A stretch of DNA of 46,823 nt, taken from positions 1-46,823 of the forward strand of contig JAFUYH010000023.1 of NCBI GenBank assembly GCA_017470605.1, read 5' to 3'. Made by a program: the position numbers and the translations under genes. The notes beneath the pieces were generated by a model. It did no database searches, had not been told where the DNA came from, and saw nothing but the letters and a program-made list of their open reading frames with translations. Shown piece by piece: positions 8,037 to 16,929 of this stretch (position 1 is the first letter of the stretch; each line of letters opens with the position of its first letter). Origin of the DNA: Treponema sp. (GTDB taxonomy: Bacteria; Spirochaetota; Spirochaetia; Treponematales; Treponemataceae).

Positions 8037-10826
8037 ATGGCAAAGGATTTAATTTTAGCAAAGGCTCAAAACGCAGTTCTATCTCATGACTGGAGCACTG
8101 CGGCAAAATTATATAAAGAGCTTTTGCATGACAATGCTTCTAACGTTGAATATCTTAAGGAATTAGGAAGCATCTATGTAAAAGCCGGTGAAGATGAAAA
8201 AGCGATACCTTATTATGAGCAGATAATCACTTTTTATCCTCATTATGTAGAGGCAATGAACTCTCTGGGTGCAATTTACCGCCGTCTGAAAAGGTATGAA
8301 GAATCAATTCAGATTCTGCAGAAAGCAAAAGACGAAGGTCGTGATTCTGCCAGCGTAAATTACAATATGGGTTTTACTTACAAGGAAATGGGAAATTTTG
8401 AAGACGCCATTTCTGCTTTTGAGTCTGTCATTACAGAAAATCCTGATGACGTTCTGGCCTATAATCACCTTGGCTCAATTTACTATGCCCAGAAATCCTA
8501 TGAAAAATCTATTGCGGCTTACAGGCGCGGACTGCAGGTAGACCCTAATCATCCTATCTTAAATTATAACCTTGCCAGATGTTATGAAGCGGCAAATTCT
8601 TACCCGGAAGCTGTCCGCTGCTATAATGCGGCATTAAAAACCCGTCCGGGCTGGACTGACGCAATTCATGATTTTAGCGGACTTTTAGTAAAATGCCAGC
8701 AGACAAAGGCGGCTCAGGATCTGGTTGAACAGTCAATTAAACTTCATCCTATGAATACAGATTTGCTTTATATTCTGGGAAATATTTATCTTCATCAGTT
8801 TGATTATTCAAATGCCTCGCGAACCTTAAAAAAGGCTGATTCCATAAAGTCTAATGATGTAAAGATTCTTTCTGCTCTGGCAGAGGCTCTGGAAAAAGGC
8901 GCAAAAACTGATGAAGCACTGGAAAAAGTTCTTGAAGCAATGGATGTTGACCCTGATAATAAGGAACTTCGCAAGCAGTATGCCCATACCCTTCTTTCTG
9001 CCGGTAATTTTGAACGTGCCCTGGAAAACATTCAGGCACTTTATGATGGCGGCAGTGACCAGGACCTGGAAGTGCTGGATTTGTACGGTCAGTATTATAT
9101 CTGTATGGATGATGAAAGTAAGGCAAAAGAATATTACAGCAAGATAAATAAAATCAATCATCACTATAAAAATTATATGCTTGAAGCGGCAGACCGCTAT
9201 GTGCAGACTGGAAATTATGAAAAGGCAGAAAAATATGCTTTGGATTTTGTGGAACGCAGGGCAAAATCGCCGGAAGGCTATGCGAAACTCGGGAAAATTT
9301 ATGCAGCCTGCGGAAAACTTCAGAATGCCCGCGGTTTTTATGAAAAAAGTCTTCTTTTAAGCGGCAGCAGCGTTATTTCAAATTCAGAAATCAAAAGGCT
9401 TGATGAAGAACTTAAAAATAATCCTACGGAAGAAGTTCTTCACCCTGTTCTGACAGATTATGCAAAAGAGAATGCGCTTGTGGAAAGCGCTGATTCTGCA
9501 AGTGAAAAGAATGCAGAAGATGCTGTTCCTGCAGAAGAAAGCGGAAATGAAAGTGTAGAATTGAATTCTGTGCCTTCTTTGAATGACCTTGCGGATAATT
9601 CCGGCGATTTTGATGCGGCTGTTTTTGGTGAGGATGAAGAAGTCCCTGAAAATGCAGAAAATACTGAAAATGCAGAAAATACAGAAAGTGAAAGTGGCAG
9701 TCCTGAACCTGAAATTCCTTCTGCGGAAGAACTTGGAATTGATTCACTTGCCCAGCCGGAAGACGAGGCCTTTGATTTTAATCAGTTGGGAGACAGCGTG
9801 CCTCTTACAGATGAACTTGCAGAAGAAGCTGATAATGACTTTTGGAGCGAGTTTGATAATGCAGATGCAGAGGCGGAAGGGGAAAATCCTGTGGAGACGG
9901 AGCCTGTTGCCTCTGAGCCTGTAATGCCGGTGCCTGCAGTGTCAGAACCTCTTGCTCAGAATGTAAGTGCTCTTCCGCTGCAGAATCAGATAACAGAAGA
10001 GTATATAAAAGAAACTGTTGATAAAGCTGTAGATGAAAAACTGCAGGAAGTTCTTGCAGGTAAGGAAGATGCGGCAGAAGAAAGTGATGTATCGGAGCCA
10101 GTTGAATCTAAACCTGCAGAAGAAGTTCTGGAAGATGACGGTTTTGCAGATTTGACTTTTGATGAGGATGATATGATGGATGAAGACTTTATGAACGTAG
10201 ACAGTTTTGAAAATGAAGCGGTCTCAGAAAGTGAAATCACGGAAAATATCGAAAGTAAGGAAAATGATGAGGGAATGGAAAGTGAACTTGAACCTCTTGC
10301 AGATGAGTCAGGTGAAGAAAGTGAACTTCCTCTGGAGCCTTTGACAGAAGCAGAAGATAATCCTCTTATCCGTTCTGTTGAATCTGCAGATTATATGCTT
10401 GATAAGATTCAGAAGATTCTAAATGATACAGACCTGCAGGTTGTTTCTACAGATAAGATAGAACTCTTTAAGACTTTAAGAACCCTTCTGGACTATCTTC
10501 CAGAAGGTGAAAAAAATAAATCCATTACCCGCCGCATGAATATGCTGCTTGCATATCTCATAGACAAACTTTCTGGAAAACCAGGTCTTCTTGCAACTTC
10601 AGAATCTCTTATAAAGTCTGGTGTTCTTGGGGAAGAATATATCAAGCACCTTATTTATGAAAAGAATGGAGAAATTACAAATTCCCTTATCTCTAAGGTT
10701 CTTATAGACATGAAAAATCTTTCAGCCAGCCTTAGCGACAGGGAAATTGCAAAGGCTCTCTGTGCCAGCGCAGACGGAATCCTTGAACAGATTGAGCTGG
10801 AAGACCAGAAGAGCCGTATTTTCTAA
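8037..10826 (+). CDS. Large tetratricopeptide-repeat protein
   Basis: TPR protein of 929 aa with no signal peptide, so probably cytoplasmic. GGGGAGG precedes ATG 8037. Roughly residues 15-460 consist of consecutive 34-residue TPR units (for example AEYLKELGSIYVKAGEDEKAIPYYEQ-type helices with repeated A/Y/G positions), a protein-protein interaction solenoid. Residues about 470-770 are a very acidic, low-complexity linker rich in Glu, Asp, Ser, Ala and Pro, including short ENAENTENAENTE repeats. A compact helical region of about 150 residues closes the protein (from about 780), unlike any family I can name. Tetratricopeptide proteins of this type are common in treponemes, but a specific function is not evident. 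Confidence 0.8.
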   Translation: MAKDLILAKAQNAVLSHDWSTAAKLYKELLHDNASNVEYLKELGSIYVKAGEDEKAIPYYEQIITFYPHYVEAMNSLGAIYRRLKRYEESIQILQKAKDEGRDSASVNYNMGFTYKEMGNFEDAISAFESVITENPDDVLAYNHLGSIYYAQKSYEKSIAAYRRGLQVDPNHPILNYNLARCYEAANSYPEAVRCYNAALKTRPGWTDAIHDFSGLLVKCQQTKAAQDLVEQSIKLHPMNTDLLYILGNIYLHQFDYSNASRTLKKADSIKSNDVKILSALAEALEKGAKTDEALEKVLEAMDVDPDNKELRKQYAHTLLSAGNFERALENIQALYDGGSDQDLEVLDLYGQYYICMDDESKAKEYYSKINKINHHYKNYMLEAADRYVQTGNYEKAEKYALDFVERRAKSPEGYAKLGKIYAACGKLQNARGFYEKSLLLSGSSVISNSEIKRLDEELKNNPTEEVLHPVLTDYAKENALVESADSASEKNAEDAVPAEESGNESVELNSVPSLNDLADNSGDFDAAVFGEDEEVPENAENTENAENTESESGSPEPEIPSAEELGIDSLAQPEDEAFDFNQLGDSVPLTDELAEEADNDFWSEFDNADAEAEGENPVETEPVASEPVMPVPAVSEPLAQNVSALPLQNQITEEYIKETVDKAVDEKLQEVLAGKEDAAEESDVSEPVESKPAEEVLEDDGFADLTFDEDDMMDEDFMNVDSFENEAVSESEITENIESKENDEGMESELEPLADESGEESELPLEPLTEAEDNPLIRSVESADYMLDKIQKILNDTDLQVVSTDKIELFKTLRTLLDYLPEGEKNKSITRRMNMLLAYLIDKLSGKPGLLATSESLIKSGVLGEEYIKHLIYEKNGEITNSLISKVLIDMKNLSASLSDREIAKALCASADGILEQIELEDQKSRIF

Positions 10827-10861
10827 AACATCAGAACGATAATACGACAATAGCTGAAATA

Positions 10862-12010
10862 TTACAGACGGATTATGCGGGAATGAGAAAGAACCTCGTT
10901 CCCGCTTTCTGTAATAAGTACGTCATTTTCAAGGCGGGTTCCGCCAATTTCCACGTCATATAGTCCCGGTTCCAGAGTAAGAATCATTCCCGGCTGGAAT
11001 TTAAGTTCCGGCGGCATTTTTGTACTGATTCTAGGGTATTCGTGAATTTCAAGGCCGGTGGCATGCCCCAGTGTATGAGGCATTTTTCTTTTTGCGGCGG
11101 CAAATACAGAGTCTGCCTTTTTGGCTGCTTCTACAACAGTATGGTCTGGAGTATAAAGTTTAAGACATTCATCAAAAGCCTTCTGAACAAGGCTCAGCTG
11201 TTCTTCCTGAGCCGGGGTCAAGGGGCCTTTTGCAACTGTGATTGTAGTGTCGCTGGTGTAGCCCTTGTAAACAACACCAAAGTCCAGAATGGAAAGCCCC
11301 TGAGCCGGCCATTCTGCGGCTGTATAGCCCGGAAAAGCGTGAATCGCAAAAGAGCGGCTTGGTCCTGCGGCAAGGGTATCAAATCCTGTCCGTTCACAGC
11401 CGTTTTCGCGGAGCATTCTTTCTATTAAAAGAGCAACGTCAGTTTCAGTTTTGATTCTTCCGTCCTTAATTTCAGCTTCAATTTCATCAATAATAAGGTC
11501 TCCTACGCGAACGGCCTCTTTTGTACATTCAATTTCGTATTCATCTTTAATCATTCTGCAGTCTGTTACGAATTTATGGGCACCGTCTTCCTTGCAGCGG
11601 CAGTCGTAATTACTCAGTTCGTCAATAAAATGCAGATAATTAGGATATGTAAGGTAAGGGGGCAGTTCTACCTTGCTGTTCTGACCATGTGAATAGCAGG
11701 CATTCAGAATTGCCTTAACTGCCTTAATGTCATTATTCTTGTAGCGGGTATATGGTACAAGTTTATCATAAAAGCCATTCTGTTTAGCAAGGTTTTCATC
11801 CCATGGAATAAGGACTGAGTAGCCGTCGCTGAAAATAATAAGAACTGCATCGTTTGCGTGGCCTGTGTAATAGGCAAGAGCAGGGTCGCGGTGTTCTTCG
11901 CTGTCTATAAAAACGCATGAGCCCAGATTGTTTTCAATCAGATAGTTAGCAAGCCTTGTGCGGCGAGCCTGAAAAATCTCTTCCAATTCTTTTTTTGAGT
12001 AGTCTTTCAT
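10862..12010 (-). CDS. M24-family metallopeptidase, Xaa-Pro dipeptidase-like
   Basis: Peptidase of the creatinase/pita-bread fold, 382 aa, likely cleaving Xaa-Pro bonds (PepP/PepQ type). The N-terminal creatinase-like domain covers about 1-135 and the catalytic domain the rest. All five dinuclear metal ligands can be seen: both aspartates in LDFGVVYKGYTSDTT, the histidine in GHATGLEIHEYP, the glutamate in LTLEPGLYDVE and the glutamate in TRLENDVLIT. GAAGG lies before the ATG, inside the end of murJ; only 5 nt separate the two genes, so they form an operon. The downstream gene converges with a 35-bp gap in which I see no hairpin terminator. Confidence 0.88.
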   Translation of the reverse strand: MKDYSKKELEEIFQARRTRLANYLIENNLGSCVFIDSEEHRDPALAYYTGHANDAVLIIFSDGYSVLIPWDENLAKQNGFYDKLVPYTRYKNNDIKAVKAILNACYSHGQNSKVELPPYLTYPNYLHFIDELSNYDCRCKEDGAHKFVTDCRMIKDEYEIECTKEAVRVGDLIIDEIEAEIKDGRIKTETDVALLIERMLRENGCERTGFDTLAAGPSRSFAIHAFPGYTAAEWPAQGLSILDFGVVYKGYTSDTTITVAKGPLTPAQEEQLSLVQKAFDECLKLYTPDHTVVEAAKKADSVFAAAKRKMPHTLGHATGLEIHEYPRISTKMPPELKFQPGMILTLEPGLYDVEIGGTRLENDVLITESGNEVLSHSRIIRL

Positions 12011-12015
12011 TTATA

Positions 12016-13650
12016 TTACCTTCTTCTTATTTTTGACAAAATTGATGTGGCTATTTCGTCACGTGTTATTACAAGTTCTCCCACCCCGATTATTGCAAAA
12101 AGCAGGGCAGAAAGGGCAACAGGTGCCCCGTATGCAGCAAGTCTTCCGTAGCTGGCAAAAAAATCAACCAGAATTCTGTGTACAAAAAAAGTCGGCACTG
12201 CCGCAACTACAGACATAAGGAACATTTTTACAGCGTAAAGAAGAGTTCCCCTTACAAGCCTTCCCACTTCCATAGCTTCCATTTTATTCATAAAGATAAA
12301 AAGGAATACAGTGTTTACAAGACTTGCAAGACTGAGAGCAAGGGCAATTCCGTTCCCGCCCATAGGTTTTGAAAGAATGAAAACCAGCAGGATATTTGAA
12401 ACAAAATTGATGATTCCTGCATAGGTTGGGAACTTTGGTTTTTGCTGGGCATAAAAGGCCGGGGCAATAATTCTGTTCAGGGCAATAAAAAGCAGTCCGC
12501 AGATATGGAACTGGAAAACTCCCAGAGTCATGGCAACAGAATTATCATCAAACTGATTGTTTTTGTAAAGCAGGGAAATCAGTTCTCGTCCTGTAATCAG
12601 GGAGTAGGCTGTAATAGGAATGGAAATAAGGGTCATGATTTTTATGGCCTGCAGCAGCATGGTATTAAACTGGCTCCAGTCCTTTTTATTTGCCAGCCCG
12701 GAAAGGTCAGGAAGAATTACGGTTCCTATTGAAACTGCAAAAATTCCTAGAATCAGTTCCTGAAGGCGGAGGCTGTACTGCAGGCTGGAAGCAATTCCGG
12801 GGCCTACATATTTTGCGATGGAAGTTGAAACCGTATCATTAAGCTGATAGGCCGCAATTCCGACTATTGTCGGGGCAATCAAAGACATAACCTTGCGGGT
12901 ACCCGGATTCGTAAAGGCTTTTTTTATGGAAGCAAGGCCAACCTTCCAGCCGGTTTTTCTTACAAAAGGCCACTGAAAAAGGGCCTGAACAAAGCCACCC
13001 AAAATTACGCCAACAGACATGGCGCGGGCAGGGTTTGAAGTATGAGGAGCCAGCAGATAAGTAGAAAGAATTACGATTCCGTTGAACATAACCGGCGTAA
13101 AACCGGATGGGGCAAAAATGCCGCAGGTGTTCAGAATGCCCTGAAAAAATGCCGCAATGGAAATTAAAAAGAGATAGGGGAACATTATTCTTGTAAGGGC
13201 AGAAGTTTCATTCCTTTCCATAAGATAATATTCCAGACGTGCGGCATAATCTGCAGCGCCTGCCTCAGGGGCCTTGCAGAAAAGCGGCATAATCAGCGGT
13301 GTAATTAAAATGCCCGCAATAACCACGCAGGCCGTTAAAAAAGTAACCAGAGTAAAAGTTGCCGAAAGAAATTCCTGAGTGGATTTTTTATTGTCGTCTG
13401 ACTCACCTTTTGCAAGGTATTCCTTAAAAGTTGGAATAAAGGCAACAGAAATTGCGTTTTCTGCAAAAAGACGGCGAAAAAGGTTTGGAATCATAAAGGC
13501 AACGGAAAAACAGTCTGCGTAAAGTCCTGTTCCCAAAAAAGAAGCCTTAGTCATTTCGCGGATTAAACCCATAATTCGCGATGCAAAAGTCATAAGTGAA
13601 AGTATAATGCCCGAATGTACAAGGGATTTTTTCTTATTTTTGTTTTCCAT
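12016..13650 (-). CDS. murJ: Lipid II flippase
   Basis: Polytopic MOP-superfamily protein of 544 aa that moves lipid-linked peptidoglycan precursor across the inner membrane. It has the family N-terminus (SLVHSGIILSLMTFASRIMGLIREM), the ENAISVAFIPTF segment, and about 14 transmembrane helices. The frame is open upstream to a TTG, and ATG 13665 and ATG 13650 are both possible. I chose 13650 because homologous MurJ proteins begin about ten residues before the first helix and because the upstream bases serve as promoter for the divergent cyclase. Neither ATG has a clear Shine-Dalgarno. An M24 peptidase follows after 5 nt. The function is established for the family. Confidence 0.92.
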   Translation of the reverse strand: MENKNKKKSLVHSGIILSLMTFASRIMGLIREMTKASFLGTGLYADCFSVAFMIPNLFRRLFAENAISVAFIPTFKEYLAKGESDDNKKSTQEFLSATFTLVTFLTACVVIAGILITPLIMPLFCKAPEAGAADYAARLEYYLMERNETSALTRIMFPYLFLISIAAFFQGILNTCGIFAPSGFTPVMFNGIVILSTYLLAPHTSNPARAMSVGVILGGFVQALFQWPFVRKTGWKVGLASIKKAFTNPGTRKVMSLIAPTIVGIAAYQLNDTVSTSIAKYVGPGIASSLQYSLRLQELILGIFAVSIGTVILPDLSGLANKKDWSQFNTMLLQAIKIMTLISIPITAYSLITGRELISLLYKNNQFDDNSVAMTLGVFQFHICGLLFIALNRIIAPAFYAQQKPKFPTYAGIINFVSNILLVFILSKPMGGNGIALALSLASLVNTVFLFIFMNKMEAMEVGRLVRGTLLYAVKMFLMSVVAAVPTFFVHRILVDFFASYGRLAAYGAPVALSALLFAIIGVGELVITRDEIATSILSKIRRR

Positions 13651-13675
13651 AAATACTGTTTTCATGATAAAAAAA

Positions 13676-13723
13676 TTGAGATTTTTATTCAATTCGTTTA
13701 TAATCTTTTTTAATAGCAAGGAG
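13676..13723 (+). promoter_or_regulatory. Strong sigma70-type promoter and RBS for the cyclase operon
   Basis: TTGAGA (13676-13681), a 17-bp spacer, and a perfect TATAAT (13699-13704) predict a transcript start near 13711. AAGGAG (13718-13723) then stands 7 nt before a TTG codon at 13731, which decides the unusual start of the cyclase gene. The promoter overlaps the 5' end of the divergent murJ. Confidence 0.8.
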
Positions 13724-13730
13724 TTGTATT

Positions 13731-15446
13731 TTGCCGGAAAAATTCAAGTTCTTTTCAAAAGTCGGTAAAACGGTAATCGTTCCTTTAAGGTTGAAAATCC
13801 TCTTTATTTTTATCAGTCTTATCCTGCTTTCAAATTTTGCAACCAATTTTATTTCCGTTCAGTTTACTCAGCGAGAAATCATCAACCTGAATAACACTAT
13901 AATGGTGCAGCAGTTAAAAGAACTTTACAGCAATTCCGCAAATCAGTTTCAGATTTATGCCTATTCTGGTGATAAAGAAGCCTGCAATGAATCTATGAGG
14001 AATGTTGCAGAAAGCGGTTTTGGAAATCCCAACAGTATTGCAATGGGAGTCGGCCCCGACGGAAGGCTTTTTTTTATTACAAGTCAGAATGAAGATACTT
14101 TATGGGAATCTTTTCCGGATTCAGAAGCACTGGCCCGCTTGAATGAACTGAAAGAAGAGGGCAGGGAAGAAGGTTCCCTTTTGTTTACTGGCAGTGAAAC
14201 AGAATATTTTGGTGTTTATAAATTTCAGGATGACTGGAACTACTATATAATTCGTGCAGAACGCCGTTCAGACCTTGATGAAAAAAATCACAGCGTTTAT
14301 GCATATATTTCTATCCTTATTTTCAGCCTGACCCTTATGTTCATCATCATCGGATATGTCATCCTCCGCAAGGAATTCAGCGTAATGCGCAAGTTTACTG
14401 ATGAACTTATCAAAATGCAGCAGAGTAAAAAACTTGAATTGATAGATTTGGAAAAAGCACCTAATGATGACGTTACCTATATGGCGGCTTCCTTTAATAA
14501 TCTTTCTGCTCAGGTAAATAATCTTTTGGGAACATTCCAGAAATTTGTTTCAAAAGATATTGTTGCAAAGGCATATTCCGGTATGGAAGTAGGTCTGGAA
14601 GGAAATCAGCGTGAACTTACAATGCTTTTTTCTGACGTAAAGAGTTTTACTTACCGTACTGAAACTTTGGGAAATGATATTATTGAAGTTCTGAATGTGC
14701 ACTATAACCGCGTAATTCAGGATGTTCACGAAAGTTATGGAATTGTGGGCTCTATTATTGGTGATGCAATTCTTGCTGTTTACGGAACTTTTAATTCCGA
14801 AAAATCAAAATCCTATAATGCCATAGAATCTGCCTGGAATATTACAAGGTCAACGGCCTCTTTGCGTCAGGAGATGACAGACCGCCGCCTGCAGATAGAA
14901 AAAACAAGAAAACTTACAGAATCTGAAGAAAGGGTTTTTCAGGCCGTTCTGGTAGATGTTGGCGTGGGTCTGGATGGAGGCAAGGTTTTTTATGGAACTA
15001 TAGGCCGCAACGATTCAGAAGACCCTCTGCAGGCCCACATGGCAAATACTGTAATTGGAGATACCGTTAATTCGGCTTCCCGCCTTGAAGGTCTTACCAG
15101 AATTTATCATCTGCCGGTAATTGTTTCTGAATATATAAAGAAAGAAGTAGAAAGTGAATCTGACCGTTATATTTTCTTTGAGATAGATACTGTTCAGGTA
15201 AAAGGAAAAACTCTGGGTAAAAAAATCTATTTTCCTTTTGACAGGCAATATATGGATAATAATCTTATTGTCCGCTATGAACGTTTTTCAGAAGGTCTGA
15301 AAGCCTATTATCAGGGTGACTGGTCTGCCGCAAGAAAAGTTTTTAAGGAAAGTGAACTGGATGTTGCGGCAGTATTTTTGGAGCGCATGGGAAACAAGAG
15401 TGCGCCTGCTGATTGGAGCGGAATATGGGCGATGACAACGAAGTAA
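13731..15446 (+). CDS. Membrane-bound class III adenylate/guanylate cyclase
   Basis: Cyclase of 571 aa, probably making cAMP or another cyclic nucleotide. It starts at TTG, fixed by an AAGGAG site. TM1 is at about 20-43, an extracytoplasmic sensor at about 45-188, TM2 at about 189-212, a HAMP-like linker to about 270, and the catalytic domain at about 290-500. Metal-binding aspartates D302 (LFSDVKSF) and D345 (IGDAILAVYG) are present, as are transition-state residues N447 and R451 (GDTVNSASRLEG). T440 occupies the purine-specifying position where many bacterial cyclases carry Thr. A stretch of about 13 residues (around 427-439) appears inserted before that motif, and a charged segment (375-400) is also larger than usual. 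The coiled-coil gene begins inside its last 22 bases. Confidence 0.88.
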   Translation: MPEKFKFFSKVGKTVIVPLRLKILFIFISLILLSNFATNFISVQFTQREIINLNNTIMVQQLKELYSNSANQFQIYAYSGDKEACNESMRNVAESGFGNPNSIAMGVGPDGRLFFITSQNEDTLWESFPDSEALARLNELKEEGREEGSLLFTGSETEYFGVYKFQDDWNYYIIRAERRSDLDEKNHSVYAYISILIFSLTLMFIIIGYVILRKEFSVMRKFTDELIKMQQSKKLELIDLEKAPNDDVTYMAASFNNLSAQVNNLLGTFQKFVSKDIVAKAYSGMEVGLEGNQRELTMLFSDVKSFTYRTETLGNDIIEVLNVHYNRVIQDVHESYGIVGSIIGDAILAVYGTFNSEKSKSYNAIESAWNITRSTASLRQEMTDRRLQIEKTRKLTESEERVFQAVLVDVGVGLDGGKVFYGTIGRNDSEDPLQAHMANTVIGDTVNSASRLEGLTRIYHLPVIVSEYIKKEVESESDRYIFFEIDTVQVKGKTLGKKIYFPFDRQYMDNNLIVRYERFSEGLKAYYQGDWSAARKVFKESELDVAAVFLERMGNKSAPADWSGIWAMTTK

Positions 15447-16885
15447 AGATTCATCAGGAAGTTTTGATGTTTCTGGGGAATGAACTGGAACGCATCCATC
15501 AGAATTCCCAGAATCAGTCTTATAATATTGAAACTGAATATGAAAAAACAAAGAAGAATCATTCCATATTTTCAATCATCCTTCTGGTTTCTTCTCTGCT
15601 TGTTATTCTTGGGGTTGCCTTTATTATGACAAAGGTGATTTCTTCAAGGAATCAGGAAATTGAAGTCAGTCTTGATGAATTTGAAGACCTGAACCTTAAA
15701 AATCTGCTTTCTTCTGTAAGTGCGGCCCAGTCAAATTATGAATCCGCCTTAAAGGTTGTTGCCTGCACAGATGCTGACTATGAATCTGCCTTAAAAGATG
15801 CAGAGGCTAGCCGCCAGAATGATATTTTTGTTCTTGATTCCCTGCATCTTGATTCTCAAAAGGAATATACAGGGCGGCTGGAACTTATTCAGCAGAGATA
15901 TATTGAAAGAGTGTCTGCATTAAAGGATGAATATGCAGAAAAACGAAAGGAAGCAGAAGAAGATGCTGAACTCTTCCGCCTTGCCCTTGAAAAATTTGAC
16001 GCTTCTACAATAGAAAACGCAAGAGAAGCAAATTCTCTGGATTCAGAAAGTCAGCTCCATAAACTTGAAATGAAAAGCATGGAAGACAAGTATGAAAAGC
16101 GGATTGCCGAACTGGAAAAAACAATAAGAGACCAGAGGGAGAGAAATCAGGAAGAAATGCGCCTTGCCGTAAACAGGGTTGTAGAAAAATATCAGGCAGA
16201 AATTGACAGGCTGGATCCTAAACTTTCTGATAAAAAGGCCATTGATATAATTTCTTACGAAAGGGAAAACCGCATGAATGATTTTAACGGGCCGGCCTCT
16301 CTTGAAGAAAATGAAATTTTTGAAGAACAGCTTGTAAATGCAGTTTCTGGCTATCAGGAAAAATATAATCAGTTTAAATATCTGGATGAAACTGTTGCTT
16401 CTATTCCACAGAAATATTCCATTCCTGAATACGTTGATGCCGCAAGAAATCTTGTAAATTCCATGAGTGATTATTATCTGGATTCTGCCCTCAGCTTTTA
16501 TCAGGAAAAAAATGAATTAAATGCCCGTATAGATGAAGGTCTGAAAGAAATTGCAAGACGTCAGAAAGAGTATGAAGTCATTCTTTCCAATATGCTTGCT
16601 TCTGTTAAGGCACCTGCCGCTCTGCTTTCTGCATCAGATTACGATGATATTTTTGTATATCTTATGCCGGAAGAAAGAGCCAAGGTTACAGAAGAAGGTC
16701 TTGCGGCAGAATTTAAGGCTGATAAACTTACCGTAAAAGGTCTTATTTTTGCTTCTGCTGCAGATGAAATTACAGGTATGCCAAAATTCCGCTTTAAGGT
16801 TGCAGAAGACAAGGACAGAAATCTGCCTGAAATAGATTTTTCCCAGGTTTTTCCGGGTTTGACGGTAAAGATAACTGCTAAATAA
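15425..16885 (+). CDS. Membrane-anchored coiled-coil protein, unknown function
   Basis: Protein of 486 aa with one transmembrane helix near residues 43-67 (IFSIILLVSSLLVILGVAFIM), no cleavable signal, and a long charged coiled-coil region after it (about 90-350, with AELEKTIRDQRERNQEEM-type heptads). The C-terminal 110 residues look globular. I do not recognise a family. ATG 15425 is preferred because GGAG (15415-15418) precedes it; this makes the gene overlap the cyclase by 22 nt, implying translational coupling and a functional link. The small cytoplasmic N-terminus could contact the cyclase and the coiled coil could span the periplasm. This is inference only. Confidence 0.65.
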   Translation: MGDDNEVKIHQEVLMFLGNELERIHQNSQNQSYNIETEYEKTKKNHSIFSIILLVSSLLVILGVAFIMTKVISSRNQEIEVSLDEFEDLNLKNLLSSVSAAQSNYESALKVVACTDADYESALKDAEASRQNDIFVLDSLHLDSQKEYTGRLELIQQRYIERVSALKDEYAEKRKEAEEDAELFRLALEKFDASTIENAREANSLDSESQLHKLEMKSMEDKYEKRIAELEKTIRDQRERNQEEMRLAVNRVVEKYQAEIDRLDPKLSDKKAIDIISYERENRMNDFNGPASLEENEIFEEQLVNAVSGYQEKYNQFKYLDETVASIPQKYSIPEYVDAARNLVNSMSDYYLDSALSFYQEKNELNARIDEGLKEIARRQKEYEVILSNMLASVKAPAALLSASDYDDIFVYLMPEERAKVTEEGLAAEFKADKLTVKGLIFASAADEITGMPKFRFKVAEDKDRNLPEIDFSQVFPGLTVKITAK

Positions 16886-16917
16886 AACAAAGTCTACTGA
16901 AACTGACAGAATGTGCC

Positions 16918-16923
16918 GATAAT
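16918..16923 (+). promoter_or_regulatory. Pribnow-like box 6 nt before an ATG
   Basis: GATAAT (16918-16923) is followed by 6 nt and then ATG 16930, placing the predicted +1 on the A of the start codon. No Shine-Dalgarno is visible and the -35 is poor (CTGAAA 16897-16902, 15-bp spacer). It is one of several such arrangements in the window. Confidence 0.35.
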
Positions 16924-16929
16924 GTGTAC

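Noticed and set aside
13665..13719. Longer MurJ starting at TTG 13719 or ATG 13665
   Set aside because: The extra N-terminus is Asn/Lys-rich and not typical of MurJ. The bases coincide with a near-consensus promoter of the divergent cyclase gene, and no ribosome site supports these starts.
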